DNA of 64,000 nucleotides from positions 114,481,501 to 114,545,500 of the forward strand of contig NC_133024.1 of the NCBI RefSeq assembly GCF_048771995.1, given 5' to 3'. The stretch comes from Taeniopygia guttata. Lineage: Eukaryota; Chordata; Aves; Passeriformes; Estrildidae. Position numbers and translations under genes: made by a program. A model generated the notes under the pieces. That model saw only the letters and a program-made list of their open reading frames with translations. It had not been told where the DNA came from and ran no database searches. Below, piece after piece: positions 21,235 to 33,274 of the stretch. Numbering within the stretch: the stretch's first letter is position 1; each line of letters begins with the position of its first letter.

Positions 21235-22612
21235 CCACACGTGACAGGGAGCTGGGATGGGGCTGGATGGGGCTGGGATGGGGCTGGGATGGGGGTGGGA
21301 TGGGGTTGGGAAGGGACTGGGATGGGAATGGGATGGGAATGGGATGGAGCTGGGATGGCGCTGGGATGGGACTGGGATGGGACTGGGATGGAGCTGGGAT
21401 GGGACTGGGATGGGACTGGGATGGGGCTGGGATGGGACTGGGATGGGGCTGGGATGAGGTTGGGAAGGGACTGGGATTGGACTGGGAAGGGACTGGGATG
21501 GGGCTGGGATGGGGTTGGGAAGGGACTGGGATGGGAATGGGATGGGAATGGGATGGGAATGGGATGGGGCTGAGATGGAGATGAGATGGAGATGGGGTGG
21601 AGCTAGGATGGAGCTGGGATGGAGCTGGGAAGGGGCTGGAATGGGACTGGGATGGGGTTGGGAAGGGACTGGGATGGGAATGGGATGGGTCTGGGATGGG
21701 ACTGAGATGGGGCTGAGATGGAGACGGGATGGAGCTGGGATGGAGCTGGGATGGGACTGGGATGGGGTTGGGATGGAGCTGGGATGGAGCTGGGATGGGA
21801 TTGGGATGGGGTTGGGATGGAGCTGGGATGGAGCTGGGATGGGATTGGGATGGGGTTGGGATGGGGCTGGGATGGAGATGGGATGGGGTTGGGATGGAGC
21901 TGGGATGGGGTTGAGATGGAGCTGGGATGGGGCTGGGATGGGGTTGGGATGGAGTTGGGATGGGACTGGGATGGAGCAGGGATGGGGCTGGAATGGGACT
22001 GGGATGGAGCTGGGATGGGGTTGGGATGGGGTTGGGATGGGACTGGGATGGGGTTGGGATGGAAATGGGATGGAGATGGGATGGGGCTGGGATGGAGCTG
22101 GGATGGGGTTGGGATGGGACTGGGATGGGGCTGAGATGGGGCTGAGATGGGACTGGGAAGGGGCTGAGATGGGACTGGGATGGAGCTGGGATGGAGCAGG
22201 GATGGGGCTGGGACGGAGATGGGATGGAGTTGGGAAGGGACTGGGATGGAGCTAGGATGGAGCAGGGATGTGGCTGGGATGGGGTTGGGATGGAGTTGGG
22301 ATGGGACTGGGAAGGGGCTGGGATGGGGCTGGAATGAGGTTGGGAAGGGACTGGGATTGGACTGGGATGGGACTGGGATGGAGCTGGGATGGGGCTGGGA
22401 TGGAGCTGGGATGGGGTTGGGAAGGGACTGGGATGGAGCTGGGATGGGACTGGGATGGGACTGGGATGGGGCTGGGATGGGGTTGGGATGGGACTGGGAT
22501 GGAGTTGGGATGGGACTGGGATTGGACTGGGATGGGGCTGGGATGGGGCTGGAATGGAGTTGGGAAGGGGTTGGGATAGGGCTGGGATGGGACTGGGATG
22601 GGGCTCATTCTG
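21235..22612 (+). repeat. 11-bp G-rich minisatellite, about 125 units
   Basis: Units of GCTGGGATGGG, ACTGGGATGGG and GTTGGGATGGA, about 1.38 kb. Because 11 is not a multiple of 3, all frames on both strands stay open, giving a long Pro/Ser/His ORF of no likely meaning. Confidence 0.97.
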
Positions 22613-22614
22613 TG

Positions 22615-23690
22615 GGACAGGACAGGTCCTGGCAGCCTCCTGGTGATGTGGGATTTTTTTTTTTAGGAATTTGCAGAGAATTGAGTTGCCTGTGGGATTT
22701 TCAAAAAGGAGAAAAGAGCTGTCCCAACCAGCTGTGCTTATCAGATGGGTTTGTGGGTTTATTCCATAAATTGAATGGGTTTTTTTTCCATTAAATTCCC
22801 CATTCCAGGAGGAGGATGAGGCTGCACCTCCTGCAGGGACCACACCAGTGTGTCCCAGTTGCACCTGGGGAAACCCAGTAAATCCCAGGGCAGGTGGCTC
22901 AGATGAACCCATTTTCCCTGGAAATCTTCAGGAGAGGGGGGCAAGAGGAACCCAGGAATTCCAATGTCAGGGACAACAGGGGACAGCCCATCCCAGGCCA
23001 GATCTCTTCCCAGATCCCAAATATGCTTTTCTGGGACCTCCTGATTCCATTTCTGGGACTTTTTGGGCAGTCCCATCTGGCTGTTCCCAATCCCTGTGGA
23101 TTTAGAAATGCCCAACTGCCCATGGGGTCACAGCAGCATCCAAAACATGGAATTTTGTGGCAGAGTCTGATAATTGCAGGAAAGCAGTAAAATCCTGGGG
23201 AGTCTTGTCCCAGTGGAGTGGTGAGAAAGCTGAATGCATTCAGAGCCAATCATGCTGGGAAAAAAATCCTGGAAAACCTTGGGGAAAAAAGGAAGGAAAA
23301 AAGAAAGTGAACTGCCCGTGACTTTTATTATCAAAATCCCTCATTGTACAATGCCCAATAACATCTCTTCTAGCCTCGGGCTCACACAAACTCTTTTCTT
23401 TCACAGGATGTGCTCCTGTGAGAGGAGTTTTCCAGAGTTCTCCTCTTGCTGAGGAGGAATAGTGGGAATATCTCGGGCTCCTGTAGGAAAAAGCAGCTCA
23501 GGAGTGCAGAGAGCCCTGAGCTGTGCCAGGAGCAGGACCAGGCTGAGGGAGCATTTTCTAGAAATCCTGGAGGATCCAGAGGAGCTTCTCCTCACACCCA
23601 CACTGAGTGTGGGGAGAGACAGCAGCTCACAGAGAGCCAGGCCTGGGAACCAGAAACCTGGGAGTGGGATCCACGAGGGGTTTGGGACCA
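22615..23690. other. No recognised feature
   Basis: Unique-looking sequence. No gene recognised; ORFs are short and lack supporting splice signals. Confidence 0.45.
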
Positions 23691-23693
23691 TCC

Positions 23694-23835
23694 ACGGAAT
23701 CCTGGAATGCTTTGGGTTGGAAGGGACATTAAAGATGATTTATTTCCAACCCTGCTGCCAACCCAATCATTTATTTCCAACCCTGTGGGCAGGGACATCC
23801 CAGGGTGCTCCAATCCCTGGCCAAGCTGGCATCTC
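23694..23835 (-). mobile_element. CR1 LINE tail with internal duplication
   Basis: Antisense tail GGAATGCTTTGGGTTGGAAG; the segment ATTTATTTCCAACCCTG is present twice. Confidence 0.7.
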
Positions 23836-24299
23836 CTGGGAAACCAGGATGGCTCAGCCACCACTGAAACCATGGAGGAGGACAGGGCAGATCCTCCTCC
23901 ATGCCCAAGCAGGGTCCTGGGAAGGGATTTTCCATGCAAAAATATCTCTGGGCTTGTGGCAAACTCATTTCTCTGTGTGCAATTTATGAAAAATCCTGAG
24001 AGAGAGAGAGAAATCTCCCCCAGCTCTTACATAACTCTCTACAGCCTCAAAATATCCTCCTGGAAGTGTCCAAGGCCAGCTTGGACAGGGCTTGGAGCAA
24101 CCTGGGATAGGGAGTGGTGTCCCTGCCCACAGGAATGGGATGATGCTTACAGATTCTTTTTTTTTTTCATTTTTTCATTACATTTTGGAGGAGGAGGAAC
24201 AGGAGGAATGCTGTTCCATTGTATATGCTTAAGAACTCCTTATGATACTATAATTACACCTGGTAAGTCAAATGTACATAGTAAAGCACTAAAGGGAGC

Positions 24300-25060
24300 T
24301 TACTAATGTAAAAATTTGCATTAAATAAAAGAATTTACTTATCATCTTAAGGAAAGGGGGGAATGAAAAAGAGTAGAAATTTAACAAAATACAAATCCGT
24401 TTAGATTTAAGTAAAATGTGCCACTTTAAACTTACTAAATATACAATTTAGTCTAGTAACTACAGCCCTAAAAAAACTACCCCAACTAAAAAAATATAAT
24501 GCAAATTTCCATGCTAAAACATAAGAAATTAAAAAAAAACCTCCTCAAACCTTAAAACAAACAGGGCAGAGTGACCCAAAACTTCTTTCTATACTTTCTA
24601 ACAAAATCTAAATACAAGTGTAACTAGCCTTAAACAAACAGGGCAAAGTGACCCAAAAGTTCTTTCTATACTTTCTAACAAAAACTAAATACAGTTGTAA
24701 CTAACTATAAATATAATATTAAACAAACAGGGAAGAGTGACCCAAAACTTCTTTCTATACTTTCTAACAAAAACTAAATACAGGTGTAACTAGCTATAAA
24801 TATAATATTAAACAAACAGGGCAAAGTGACCCAAAAGTTCTTTCTATACTTTCTAACAAAAAACTAAATACAGATGTAACTAGCTATAAATATAATATAA
24901 AATCAACAAAATAAATATACATTAACCTATTATAAAATTCTATCCATATAAAAATTAATAAAAAAGAATCAAAACTTCTCAAAAGCACACATGTCCATTA
25001 AAAAACAGTAAGTTCCAAAACATGTGTCCACAACACTATAAATAAACATACCCATTCCCT
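24300..25060 (+). repeat. AT-rich block with 78-90 bp tandem repeat
   Basis: From about 24556 to 24905, four copies of a unit beginning AAACAAACAGGGC.AAGTGACC, with spacings about 78, 88 and 90 bp. The AT-rich flanks were not assigned; the block abuts an LTR at 25066. Confidence 0.85.
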
Positions 25061-25065
25061 GTCGC

Positions 25066-25360
25066 TGTCGAGGCAGGATGGGAATGAGAAGACTGATCAG
25101 AAGGCTGAGTAAAACTCCAGTTTATTCAAAATACACCGTTCTTTTATACAGAGCTTTGTGAGGACCAACTCCACTGATCCTGAAATGAAAACAACTCACA
25201 GCATTGGTGCAAACTGCTTGACACACAGTGATAGAACTTAACTATAAACAATGTGAAAAACAAGAGAGATAAAGAATTATTTACATTCTTTCCTAACTTT
25301 TCCCCAGGCTTCTGCCTGGCTAGAAACTCTCAATTTCTCTCTTTGAACACGAGACCCACA
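25066..25360 (-). mobile_element. LTR family C, fossil
   Basis: Same TGTGGGTCTC...CCTGCCTCGACA limits as the nested copy, with a TATA-like TGTATAAAAGAACGG region on the minus strand. No clear target-site repeat. Confidence 0.8.
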
Positions 25361-25575
25361 ATTCCCTACAAATCTTTATTCAAAATTAATAAAGTTAAAT
25401 TTTTCATCCACTCAGCACCCCAGCCTTGGGAAGGGCTCGTTCCTGTAGCCAACACCTGCCAGGACACGACCCAGATTCTTTGGGAGGAGTTCCAGGGTGA
25501 GCAGGTGAGGGATCCACCAGTGGCCGAGCCCTCGGCCGCTGTCCCCGGTGACCGATGACCGCTCCTCACGTGAGC

Positions 25576-25646
25576 GGTGTCACCTCCACGGTGTCACCTC
25601 CACGGTGTCACCTCCACGGTGTCACCTCCACGGCGTCACCTCCAGA
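25576..25646 (+). repeat. 14-bp tandem repeat, five copies
   Basis: GGTGTCACCTCCAC repeated without spacing. Confidence 0.95.
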
Positions 25647-25738
25647 CATTCCTGTGCCCCATTTCCTCCAGCCCAACAGCCCCAACAGGAAATGTCAGAC
25701 ACGATCCAGCTTGTGTGTCCCGGGGCTGGGAGCGTTGG

Positions 25739-25813
25739 AAAACAAGCTGGGAGCAAAGCGGAGCTGGGAAATGCTCCAGGCTGGAGCTCATCCGTGGATC
25801 CTCCGCTCCTGCC
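25739..25813 (+). repeat. Source copy of an inverted duplication
   Basis: AAAACAAGCTGGGAGCAAAG onward recurs in reverse complement at 26312-26404. Confidence 0.88.
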
Positions 25814-26236
25814 TCATTCCAACCTTCTGGGATTTCAAAGGGCTTTGCTCATGTCCTGCCTCTGCTTCCAGGTGTCCTCGCTCCTGGAAGAGGGGACACA
25901 GAGATCAGGTCAATTCCCACCAACCCCATCCAGGGTTTTAATGCTTTAAAAGCCAATATTTGGGCAAAAATAGTCCTAATTTTTTTTTTTTTTATTTAGA
26001 CATGAGGTAACTGAGAAGTATTTTAAAAACTTCTATTCCATTTTTAGTTTTATGAGAAGGGTGAGATAATATCCATGTTATAATTTATGCTATTACATTC
26101 AGAAGTTAACTATTTTTTAATTGCAACACGCTGTAAGTGTTTTTTGCTTTATTAGCTTTTGTTATATTACGCTGTAAATGTTTTAAAGCTAATTATGTTA
26201 AATTACTCTTTTTGAGCCTTGCTACAATGTATCTTT

Positions 26237-26312
26237 CATAGTTTTCTTTCTTTAAAGTATTTAGTTTTATTTTTAAAAATAAAACTAAATACTTTAAAGA
26301 AAGAAAACTATG
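26237..26312. repeat. 76-bp perfect palindrome
   Basis: Arms of 38 bases (CATAGTTTTCTTTCTTTAAA at each outer end) meet at TTTTTAAAAA with no spacer and no mismatch. Confidence 0.97.
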
Positions 26313-26404
26313 GAAGTGGAGGATCCATGGGGGCACGGAGAAGGTGCCCAGATGAGCTCCAGCCTGGAGCATTTTCCAGCCCCACTTTGCTCCCAGCTTG
26401 TTTT
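26312..26404 (-). repeat. Inverted duplicate of 25739-25813
   Basis: 54 bases match the reverse complement of 25739-25792 with three mismatches; similarity continues over GGAGGATCCA.GG after a 22-base insertion. Followed at 26409 by a diverged third copy of the palindrome arm. Confidence 0.88.
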
Positions 26405-26449
26405 TTATTTGTAAAAATAAAACTGAATACTTTATCTTTTGAAACTAGT

Positions 26450-27200
26450 TTTTAGTTTAATTTTTTTCTTTCAACAGTGTTTGCCTTATGGTATTTCTAA
26501 GTTAGCATTTCTTACCTTAACATTTTTATAGAGATGTATATTATGTGGGGTTTTTGTTAAGCTTTCAGTATTTTCTATAAATCTATAAATCTGTTTTCTG
26601 CAAATCTATTTCCTATTTTCAAAACAGCTTTCAAAAGCTTTGCTTGATTGTTTCCTCGCCTTGTGTGTTGAAAGAAAATGGAATTTCAGTAATAAGGGAA
26701 CCAAATCCTCAGCTGTGCCCTGGCCTGTGTCCCATAAAACTGATGAGAAATTCCCCATTGATTTGCCACCATTGGAAGAGTGCCAGGTTGATTTCTTGGC
26801 ATTCCTCTGTAAAAGCCCTGAGCCCTGTGGCTGGAGAAGGGTTGGGGACATCCTTGGGCAGGGGTCACTCGGGATGGCTCAGGGGACACGCCTGTGCCTC
26901 CAGGTTTTGCTTCCAGTTTTGTCCCTTTCTGAAAGAGCTTTAAAGCTTCAGAGCGTTTTGTGGAGGATGAAACAAAGAGAAGGTGACTTTCCTACAACTT
27001 CACTGAAATCCAAGGAAATCTGGGGAAAATTCTGCGCCCCTCTGGATCATCAGCAGAGAGGCTGAGGAAGATGAAGAAAAACTGAAATGGAAGGAAAACT
27101 GAAATGGAAGGAAATCTGCAAAACCCTCCCACCCTGAGGATGCCCTGATGGGGAGACTCCTAAAAATTCTGCTCCAGAATTGAGAGATGAAAGGGACTTT
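26450..27200. other. No recognised feature
   Basis: AT-rich then mixed sequence. A 141-codon open frame at 26640-27065 has no recognisable motif and is probably chance. Confidence 0.45.
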
Positions 27201-27204
27201 CGTG

Positions 27205-27640
27205 GTTTTTTTTGGTCTTCAGGTTGTTTTTAGTTTTTCTCTTATCAGTAGTTTAGTACGCTGTCTGCATCTCAGTGTGTGAAGAGAAAGACACCAAAAG
27301 TCACCAGACACACAGGTTCAAGGTCTTTTAAAGCTATTTGGTCCAATTAACTCTTACAAGGTATTTTATTTCTATCTTTCTACCAATAATCATCTGTCTG
27401 TTCATGTAACATCTGCATTGTGGCTCTTTCTAACCAATCCCTCTGTGCCACCAACACTGCAGGAAATGGAGCAGATGAAGCACAAGAAGATCAGACAATT
27501 CTCCATCTTGTCTCCTACCCACCTCCATGCTAAAAACCCAAAACTCCAAGTTTTTCACCCTGTGGTAAACTCTCCTCCTATTTCACACACTCGTAGATTC
27601 CAGTTCATTCCAAAGTCTTGGAAGCTTTCTCTGTGGATGA
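27205..27640 (-). mobile_element. Diverged LTR related to family A, fossil
   Basis: Retains TCTTCAGGTTGTTTTTAG, CCAATCCCTCTGTGCCA and CTCCATCTTGTCTCCTACC at the family A spacing, but is much more diverged. Confidence 0.5.
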
Positions 27641-27727
27641 AGGTTAAAAGGAGTGTTCTCCTGGGGATCAGGACTTCTCAAAACAAGCAGAAAAATATTC
27701 TCTGTGCCAGAAACCTTCCTCGTGGAA

Positions 27728-28140
27728 GTGTGTGGAGTTTGAATAGAAGTGTGTGATATCACAGGGTGGGAAACTCAGAGTTGAAGGGTTTAGAATGCAG
27801 GAATAGATATAAAGCAAGGTGGAGGTTTTAGGGTGGAGGCTGCTCCTTCTCCTTCACCTCCTTCTCCATGGGTTTGGGTGGAGAAGCTTCCAAAATTCAA
27901 TAATAAAACTGAGATTACAGGTGTGGAGTTCGAATGGAAGTGTGTGAAACTCAGAGTTGAAGGGTTTAGAATGCAGGAATAGATATAAAGCAAGAGGGAG
28001 GTTTTGGGGTGGAGGCTGCTCCTTCTTCATCTTCTCTTCCTTGTTCTTCTTCTCTTCCTTGTTCTTCTCCTTGTTCTTCTCCTTCTCCTTCTCCTCCTCC
28101 TCCTTCTCCTTCACCTCCTTCTCCATGGGTTTGGGTGGTT
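27728..28140 (+). repeat. Tandem duplication, about 195-bp offset
   Basis: GTGTGGAGTT(T/C)GAAT.GAAG and AACTCAGAGTTGAAGGGTTT recur at 27921, both ending at CTTCTCCATGGGTTTGGGTGG. The second copy has a longer TTCTTC/TCCTCC pyrimidine tract (28018-28120). Confidence 0.9.
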
Positions 28141-28141
28141 T

Positions 28142-28827
28142 TGTGCAATTGGATAAAAAAGTCCCCATTGCGGGCACGGGTGGTTGGGTATTGGGTTAAA
28201 AGTGAAAATAATTGAGGTGTCATTTCTTAATTGGACAGTTTATCCTTAAAAGGCCTTGGGGAGAGAGAGATGGGCTCCATTTTGAGTTTGTTGGAGTGAA
28301 GTGCTGCAGAACTCAGGGTTTGTGAGGCTGTGACAGAGATAAGAACTGATAAACATCTGAGTCCCAACAAGAAATTCCCTCTCACACATTTAATCCCAAC
28401 CTTGGCAGAAAAAAAACCCAAAAAAATCCCCACCTCTGAGATCACTGCTGGAGGACTGGGATCCCCGCTGTGCTGCCCTGCTGAGGACAAGGAGGAATCC
28501 TGCACCTTTTTCCTGGGAATGGCTGGGGAGGAGTCCGAGTTTGTCCTCCTGCACTTTTCAGGTCACCAGCTAGAGACTGACACTAATCACGGGTCGTTAA
28601 TTAGCAATCAAGCTCCTCTCCAGGGCAGGTTGGATTCATGGATTTTGTGTCTCTCCCAGAGAATCAGGAAAATTCCCAGTGAAACAAACCCTCCCAAACC
28701 TCTTGTGGCCAGCACTCCCACGGGATTGTTATCCACGTTTATCCTTCTGCATTTCCATTGGAGATGTTTTCCAAGGCAAAAGAACCATCAAATCCAGGGA
28801 AGAGTTTGAAACTCCCACTTCAGAGGG
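28142..28827. other. No recognised feature
   Basis: No element or gene identified. Confidence 0.4.
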
Positions 28828-29215
28828 GACATGGAGAGGCTGGAGAAAATCCAGGGCAGGGAACGGAGCTGGAGAATTCCTGAGGGAGCTGGGAAGGGGC
28901 TGAGCCTGGAGAAAAGGAGGCTCAGGGGGGACCTTGTGGCTCTGCACAGCTCCTGCCAGGAGGGGCAGGGAAAGGAGAAGAGGAAATGGCCTCAAATGGC
29001 ACCAGGGGAAGTTCAGATCAGAAATTAGAAATAATTTTTGTCCCTGGCAGAGTGGTCAGGCCTTGTGATGAGCTGCCCAGGGAGGTTTGGAGTCACTGGA
29101 ATTGTCCCAGAGGAGTCTGGATGTGGCCTTGGGGACAGGGTTTGGGTGATGCTGGTGGGGCTGGGGTTGGGTGATCCTGAAGGTCCCTTCCCACCCTGGT
29201 GATTTTGGGATCCTG
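28828..29215 (+). mobile_element. CR1 LINE 3' fragment, a different subfamily
   Basis: Sense copy with TCAGATCAGAAATTAGAAAT, CCCAGGGAGGTTTGGAGTC and GGGTGATCCTGAAGGTCCC; more diverged from the common subfamily here. Confidence 0.8.
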
Positions 29216-30059
29216 TGGAACCAGGTGGATTTTCCATGTCCCCACTGCAGCTCTGAGGACCAGAGCTGTCGGTTTGGCTCTTGGGAATGGTTTAAACCCC
29301 TCACCACCACATTTTGCCCCAAAATCTGGGATTTAGCTGTACACAGCTCCCTCAGCCTGGCAGCACCAGGGTTATCCAGGAATGAGGAGGTTTCCCCTGG
29401 AGCCCTCAGGTCTCCTCTCCTACAACCAGCAGCTCCTGCTTCTGATTTTCTCCCCATTTCTGCATTTGTTAGCCAAAGGTGGAGCTCACTCAGGAGCTGC
29501 TGAGACTTTTAAACCTCTGTGAGTTCTCCAGAAGAGATGGGACGTGTGAAAAAAAAAAAAGGAGCTGAGTCCCAGAGGCAGATTTAGGAACGTGTCTGAC
29601 CACAAATTTAAGGCTGCTGCCTCATCCAGGGACCCGGCTCTCCCTCCTGCTTCCCAGGAAAAACCAGCTGGGCTCTCCTCCTCCCTCAGCCGTGCTGCTG
29701 GCCCCGAGGAACCTCAGGCCAGGAGATGTTTGTGCTCCAAATCCCCAAATCCCAGCCAGAGGCGGGATGTTGCAAGGGCTGCCCGGTGTTTTGTGCCGCT
29801 GCTGGAGGGGATTTGGCTGGCATGGGGTGGAACTGGGGCTGGCAAAACGCCCCTGCCCCTGCCCGGCTGGCAGAACAGGCTGGGAGGGCTTGGGGCAGGA
29901 GATGGCAGCTCAGATAGCGAGGTGGCCTCACCCAGCATCCTCTTCCCTGTTCCTGGCTACTTTCTTTGCCCATCCTTTCTCCAGAAGGTGAAGCAGGGCT
30001 GGAGGTGTGCCCTGAGCTGGGACAGCTCTTCCAGGGACTGGGGCAGCTCCTGAGGGTCT

Positions 30060-30865
30060 GGCCAGGGAAGGGAGGGGGATTCAGTGATCCTGATGGCTCC
30101 TTCCCACCTCAGGGAATTCCTGGGAGTTGGATTCAGTGATCCTGATGGCTCCTTTCCAGCTCTGGGAATTGGATTCAGTGATCCTGATGGCTCCTTCCCG
30201 GCTCAGGCAATTCCTGGGATGGGGATTCAGTGATCCTGATGGCTCCTTTCCAGCTCTGGGAATTCCTGGGAATTGGATTCAGTGATCCTGATGGCTCCTT
30301 CGCAGCTCTGGCAATCCCTTGGAGCTGGATTCAGTGATCCTGATGGATCCTTCATGGCTCTGGGAATTCCTGGGAATTGGATTCAGTGATCCTGATGGAT
30401 CCTTCCTAGCTCTGAGAATTGGATTCAGTGATCCTGATGGCTCCTTCCCAGCTCTGGGAATTCCTTAGAGGGGGATTCAGTGATCCTGGTGGCTTCTTCC
30501 CACTCTGGGAATTCCTGGGAATTGGATTCAGTGATCCTGATGGCTCCTTCCTGGCTCAGGGAATTCCAGGTATGGGATTTTGTGATCCTGATGGCTCCTT
30601 CCCAGCTCTGGCAATTCCTGGGAATGGCTCCTTCCCAGCTCTGGGAATTCCTGGGAATTGGATTCAGTGATCCTGGTGGTTTCTTCCCACTCTGGGAATC
30701 CCTTGGAGCTGGATTCAGTGATCCTGGTGGCTTCTTCCTGGCTCAGGGAATTCCTGGGATGGAGATTTTGTGATCCTGATGGTTCCTTCCCAGCTCAGGG
30801 AATTCCTTAGAGGGGGATTCAGTGATCCTGATGCTCCTTCCCAGCTCAGGGAATTCCACAATTCT
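30060..30865 (+). repeat. 52-bp minisatellite, about 15 copies, CR1-tail-like
   Basis: Units of GGATTCAGTGATCCTGATGG plus CTCCTTCCCAGCTCTGGGAA and TTCCTGGGAATT. The core parallels the CR1 end (GGACT.GATGATCCTGA.GG, CCTTCC), so the array probably began as a CR1 3' end. Confidence 0.93.
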
Positions 30866-31087
30866 GTCATTCCTCTGGTGCATCCCAGCACAGCGAGGGA
30901 GCACCAGGACACTTCACCAGCCCTGAGACTAAAACCACCCTCAATTTCTGGGGATTTATGACCAATAAAACCCAAAAATCCCCCCAGACCCACGACCCCC
31001 TCTCTTTCCAACAACAAACAGCCTCTCAGAACAGCATTCCTGCCTCAGTTTCCCCACTGCTGACACCCCTGAGTCCTCCCTGCTGCC

Positions 31088-31450
31088 ACTATTGTAAATG
31101 CAGGTGAGCCCAATGGGAAGAAATGACAATTTCTGACTCAATTCAGAAGGCTGAATGATTTCTTTATTATAACTATGCTAAAATACATTAATATACTATA
31201 GAAAAGGAGGATACTAAAACTACAAACCTACTTTAACCCAACTCCTGACCCTCTCTGAGAGCCCAGCCCCAGGTGGGTTGGATTGGCCATCAGCTCAAAC
31301 AATCCTCACCAGAACCCAACCAAGCAACACCCCAGGGAAACAATTCTCCAAACACATTCCACATGGGAAAACAAGGAGCAGAAATAGAAATTGTTTTCTC
31401 TTTCTTTCCTCTGTGCTCCTCTATGAAAAATCCTGAGAGGGACAGAAATG
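31088..31450 (-). mobile_element. Solo LTR, family B, fossil
   Basis: Starts at ACTATTGTAAAT and ends at AGAAATGTG, colinear with 10315-10705. Confidence 0.75.
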
Positions 31451-31559
31451 TGCTCACCACACCACCCTCCCGCTGTGCTGGAACAAGGGACACCTTTTGT
31501 CCCTTTTTATCGCTTTTTGTCCCTTTTTTTCCCCTTTTTTTTGTCCCTTTTCCCCGCAG

Positions 31560-31743
31560 CAGGAGCCTCCCAGGTTGGGTATCCTGTCCCCGCCTGCCCG
31601 GCCGCTCCCTGCTGTGATTATCCCCAACAGCAGCCGGGCCACTCCTCCTCCCCTCCGCCCCTTAAACAGTTAAATCCGCCTGGACAGAGGGACACGGGAC
31701 AGAGGGACACGGGACACAGGGACACAGGGACAGAGGGACACAG
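31560..31743 (+). promoter_or_regulatory. GC-rich patch, candidate promoter/first exon
   Basis: A CpG-containing stretch with CCGGCCGCTCC, then CCTCCGCCCCTTAAACAG, is followed by a short GGGACAC-type repeat ending at ACACAG with a donor-like GTGAGGG. It lies 6.3 kb upstream of the KCNE-like coding exon on the same strand, where a spliced 5'UTR exon is required. No direct proof. Confidence 0.25.
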
Positions 31744-31934
31744 GTGAGGGAGCACCGGGCAGGTAAAGCGTCCGCAATCGCATTTGTGAATGGTACCTGA
31801 GCGCTGCTTTCGGGATCCGCCGCGTTTTCCTTTGTTTGGGGGCGTTGATTGGATTTATTGGTTTTTTCACCCCGAAAATCAGGTGGGTTTAGCGCTCTTG
31901 TTGTTGGGAATGTTTTAGAGAAATTCGTTAAATA

Positions 31935-31998
31935 TGGCATTAGCTGTGTGTATGTATATATATATATGTATATATATATGTATATATATATATGTGTG

Positions 31999-32031
<33 letters not shown>

Positions 32032-32815
32032 ATATATATATATGTATGTATATATATGTGTATATATATGTGTGTATATATATGTGTATATATATGTATA
32101 TATACATGCCATATATATTATGTGTATATATATTATATAAATATAATATATATTTTATGTATATACATTTAGATACATATAAATGTGTTTATATATATAA
32201 ATATATATATACAAGCACATATGTATCCTATACATGTATATATATAAATGTATATTATATACGTGTGTTTGCATATATATACTATATATATTTTTTAAAA
32301 ATATGTATATATATGTGTGTGTTTGTGTGTATTTATATCCCATATATATCTACATGTCTCTCTATATATATCATATGTATATACATAGATATGTGTGTAT
32401 ATATATATAAATATATTAAAATGTATATAAATATATATACCTTTGTATATATATAAATATATAAAAATATGTATCATATAAAAATATAAAAATATGTATA
32501 TACATATATGTCTTTGTGTATATATAAATATATATAAAATATGTATATACATATGTCTTTGTGTATATATAAATATATATAAAATATGTATATACATATA
32601 TATGTGTATATATAAATGTATATATAATATGTATATACATATGTCTTTGTGTATATATACATATATATAAAATATATATATACATATGTCTTTGTGTATA
32701 TATAAATATATATATAATATGTATATATATTTATCTTTTTATATGATATATATACATATATATGTGTATATATATTCCATATACATATCTCTATATATAA
32801 TAAAAGAGACTTGTA
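31935..32815 (+). repeat. TA-rich micro/minisatellite
   Basis: About 880 bp of TATATG, TGTATA and TG runs. From about 32490 to 32720 it becomes a longer-period repeat marked by CATATGTCTTTGTGTATATA. Confidence 0.97.
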
Positions 32816-33274
32816 GCTCTGTTTTTGCATTTTAATGTGTTTGTCTGTGCAGAAGGATGAGAAATTTTAATGTGTTCTAATATTTAAAAATGTTAAAGCA
32901 TTTTTAATGTGCTTTAATGTGTTTGTGTAGGAGGAGGAGAAATTTTAATGTATTTTAAAGAATTTCGATTGCATTTGAATGCGTTTGTCTGTGTAGGGGG
33001 AGGAGAAATCCCTGCAAGCCTCCAGGTGTGGGTGGATTTTATTTGTTTTTGTCTCTTTCTGAGGCAGGAGATGGTTTATCCTCCAGGCATCCTTCCAGGA
33101 ATCCCATCCCAGTTTCTCTGGAATTGCAGGATTTGCCCTCCTGGCTCAGCCTCACCCGCAGTGGGAGTTGGGCAGGGGGGCCTCACTCTGCACACACACA
33201 GAAAATAAAAAAGTTCCAGAGATCCTCGGGCTGGGCAAAACCAGAGCAGAGGGGAAAGGGCTGAGCCAGAGCTG

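Noticed and set aside
20948-22912. 654-codon minus-strand open frame rich in Pro, Ser and His
   Set aside because: It is a translation of the 11-bp minisatellite; the unit length keeps all frames open and the overlapping plus-strand frames are equally long.
26640-27065. 141-codon open frame as a gene
   Set aside because: No motif, no splice support and overlapping frames of similar length.
29592-30053. 153-codon open frame as a gene
   Set aside because: Composition is that of GC-rich flanking DNA, part resembles CR1, and nothing conserved was recognised.
31992-32456. Tyr/Ile/Cys-rich open frames that look like membrane proteins
   Set aside because: They come from the TA/TG microsatellite.
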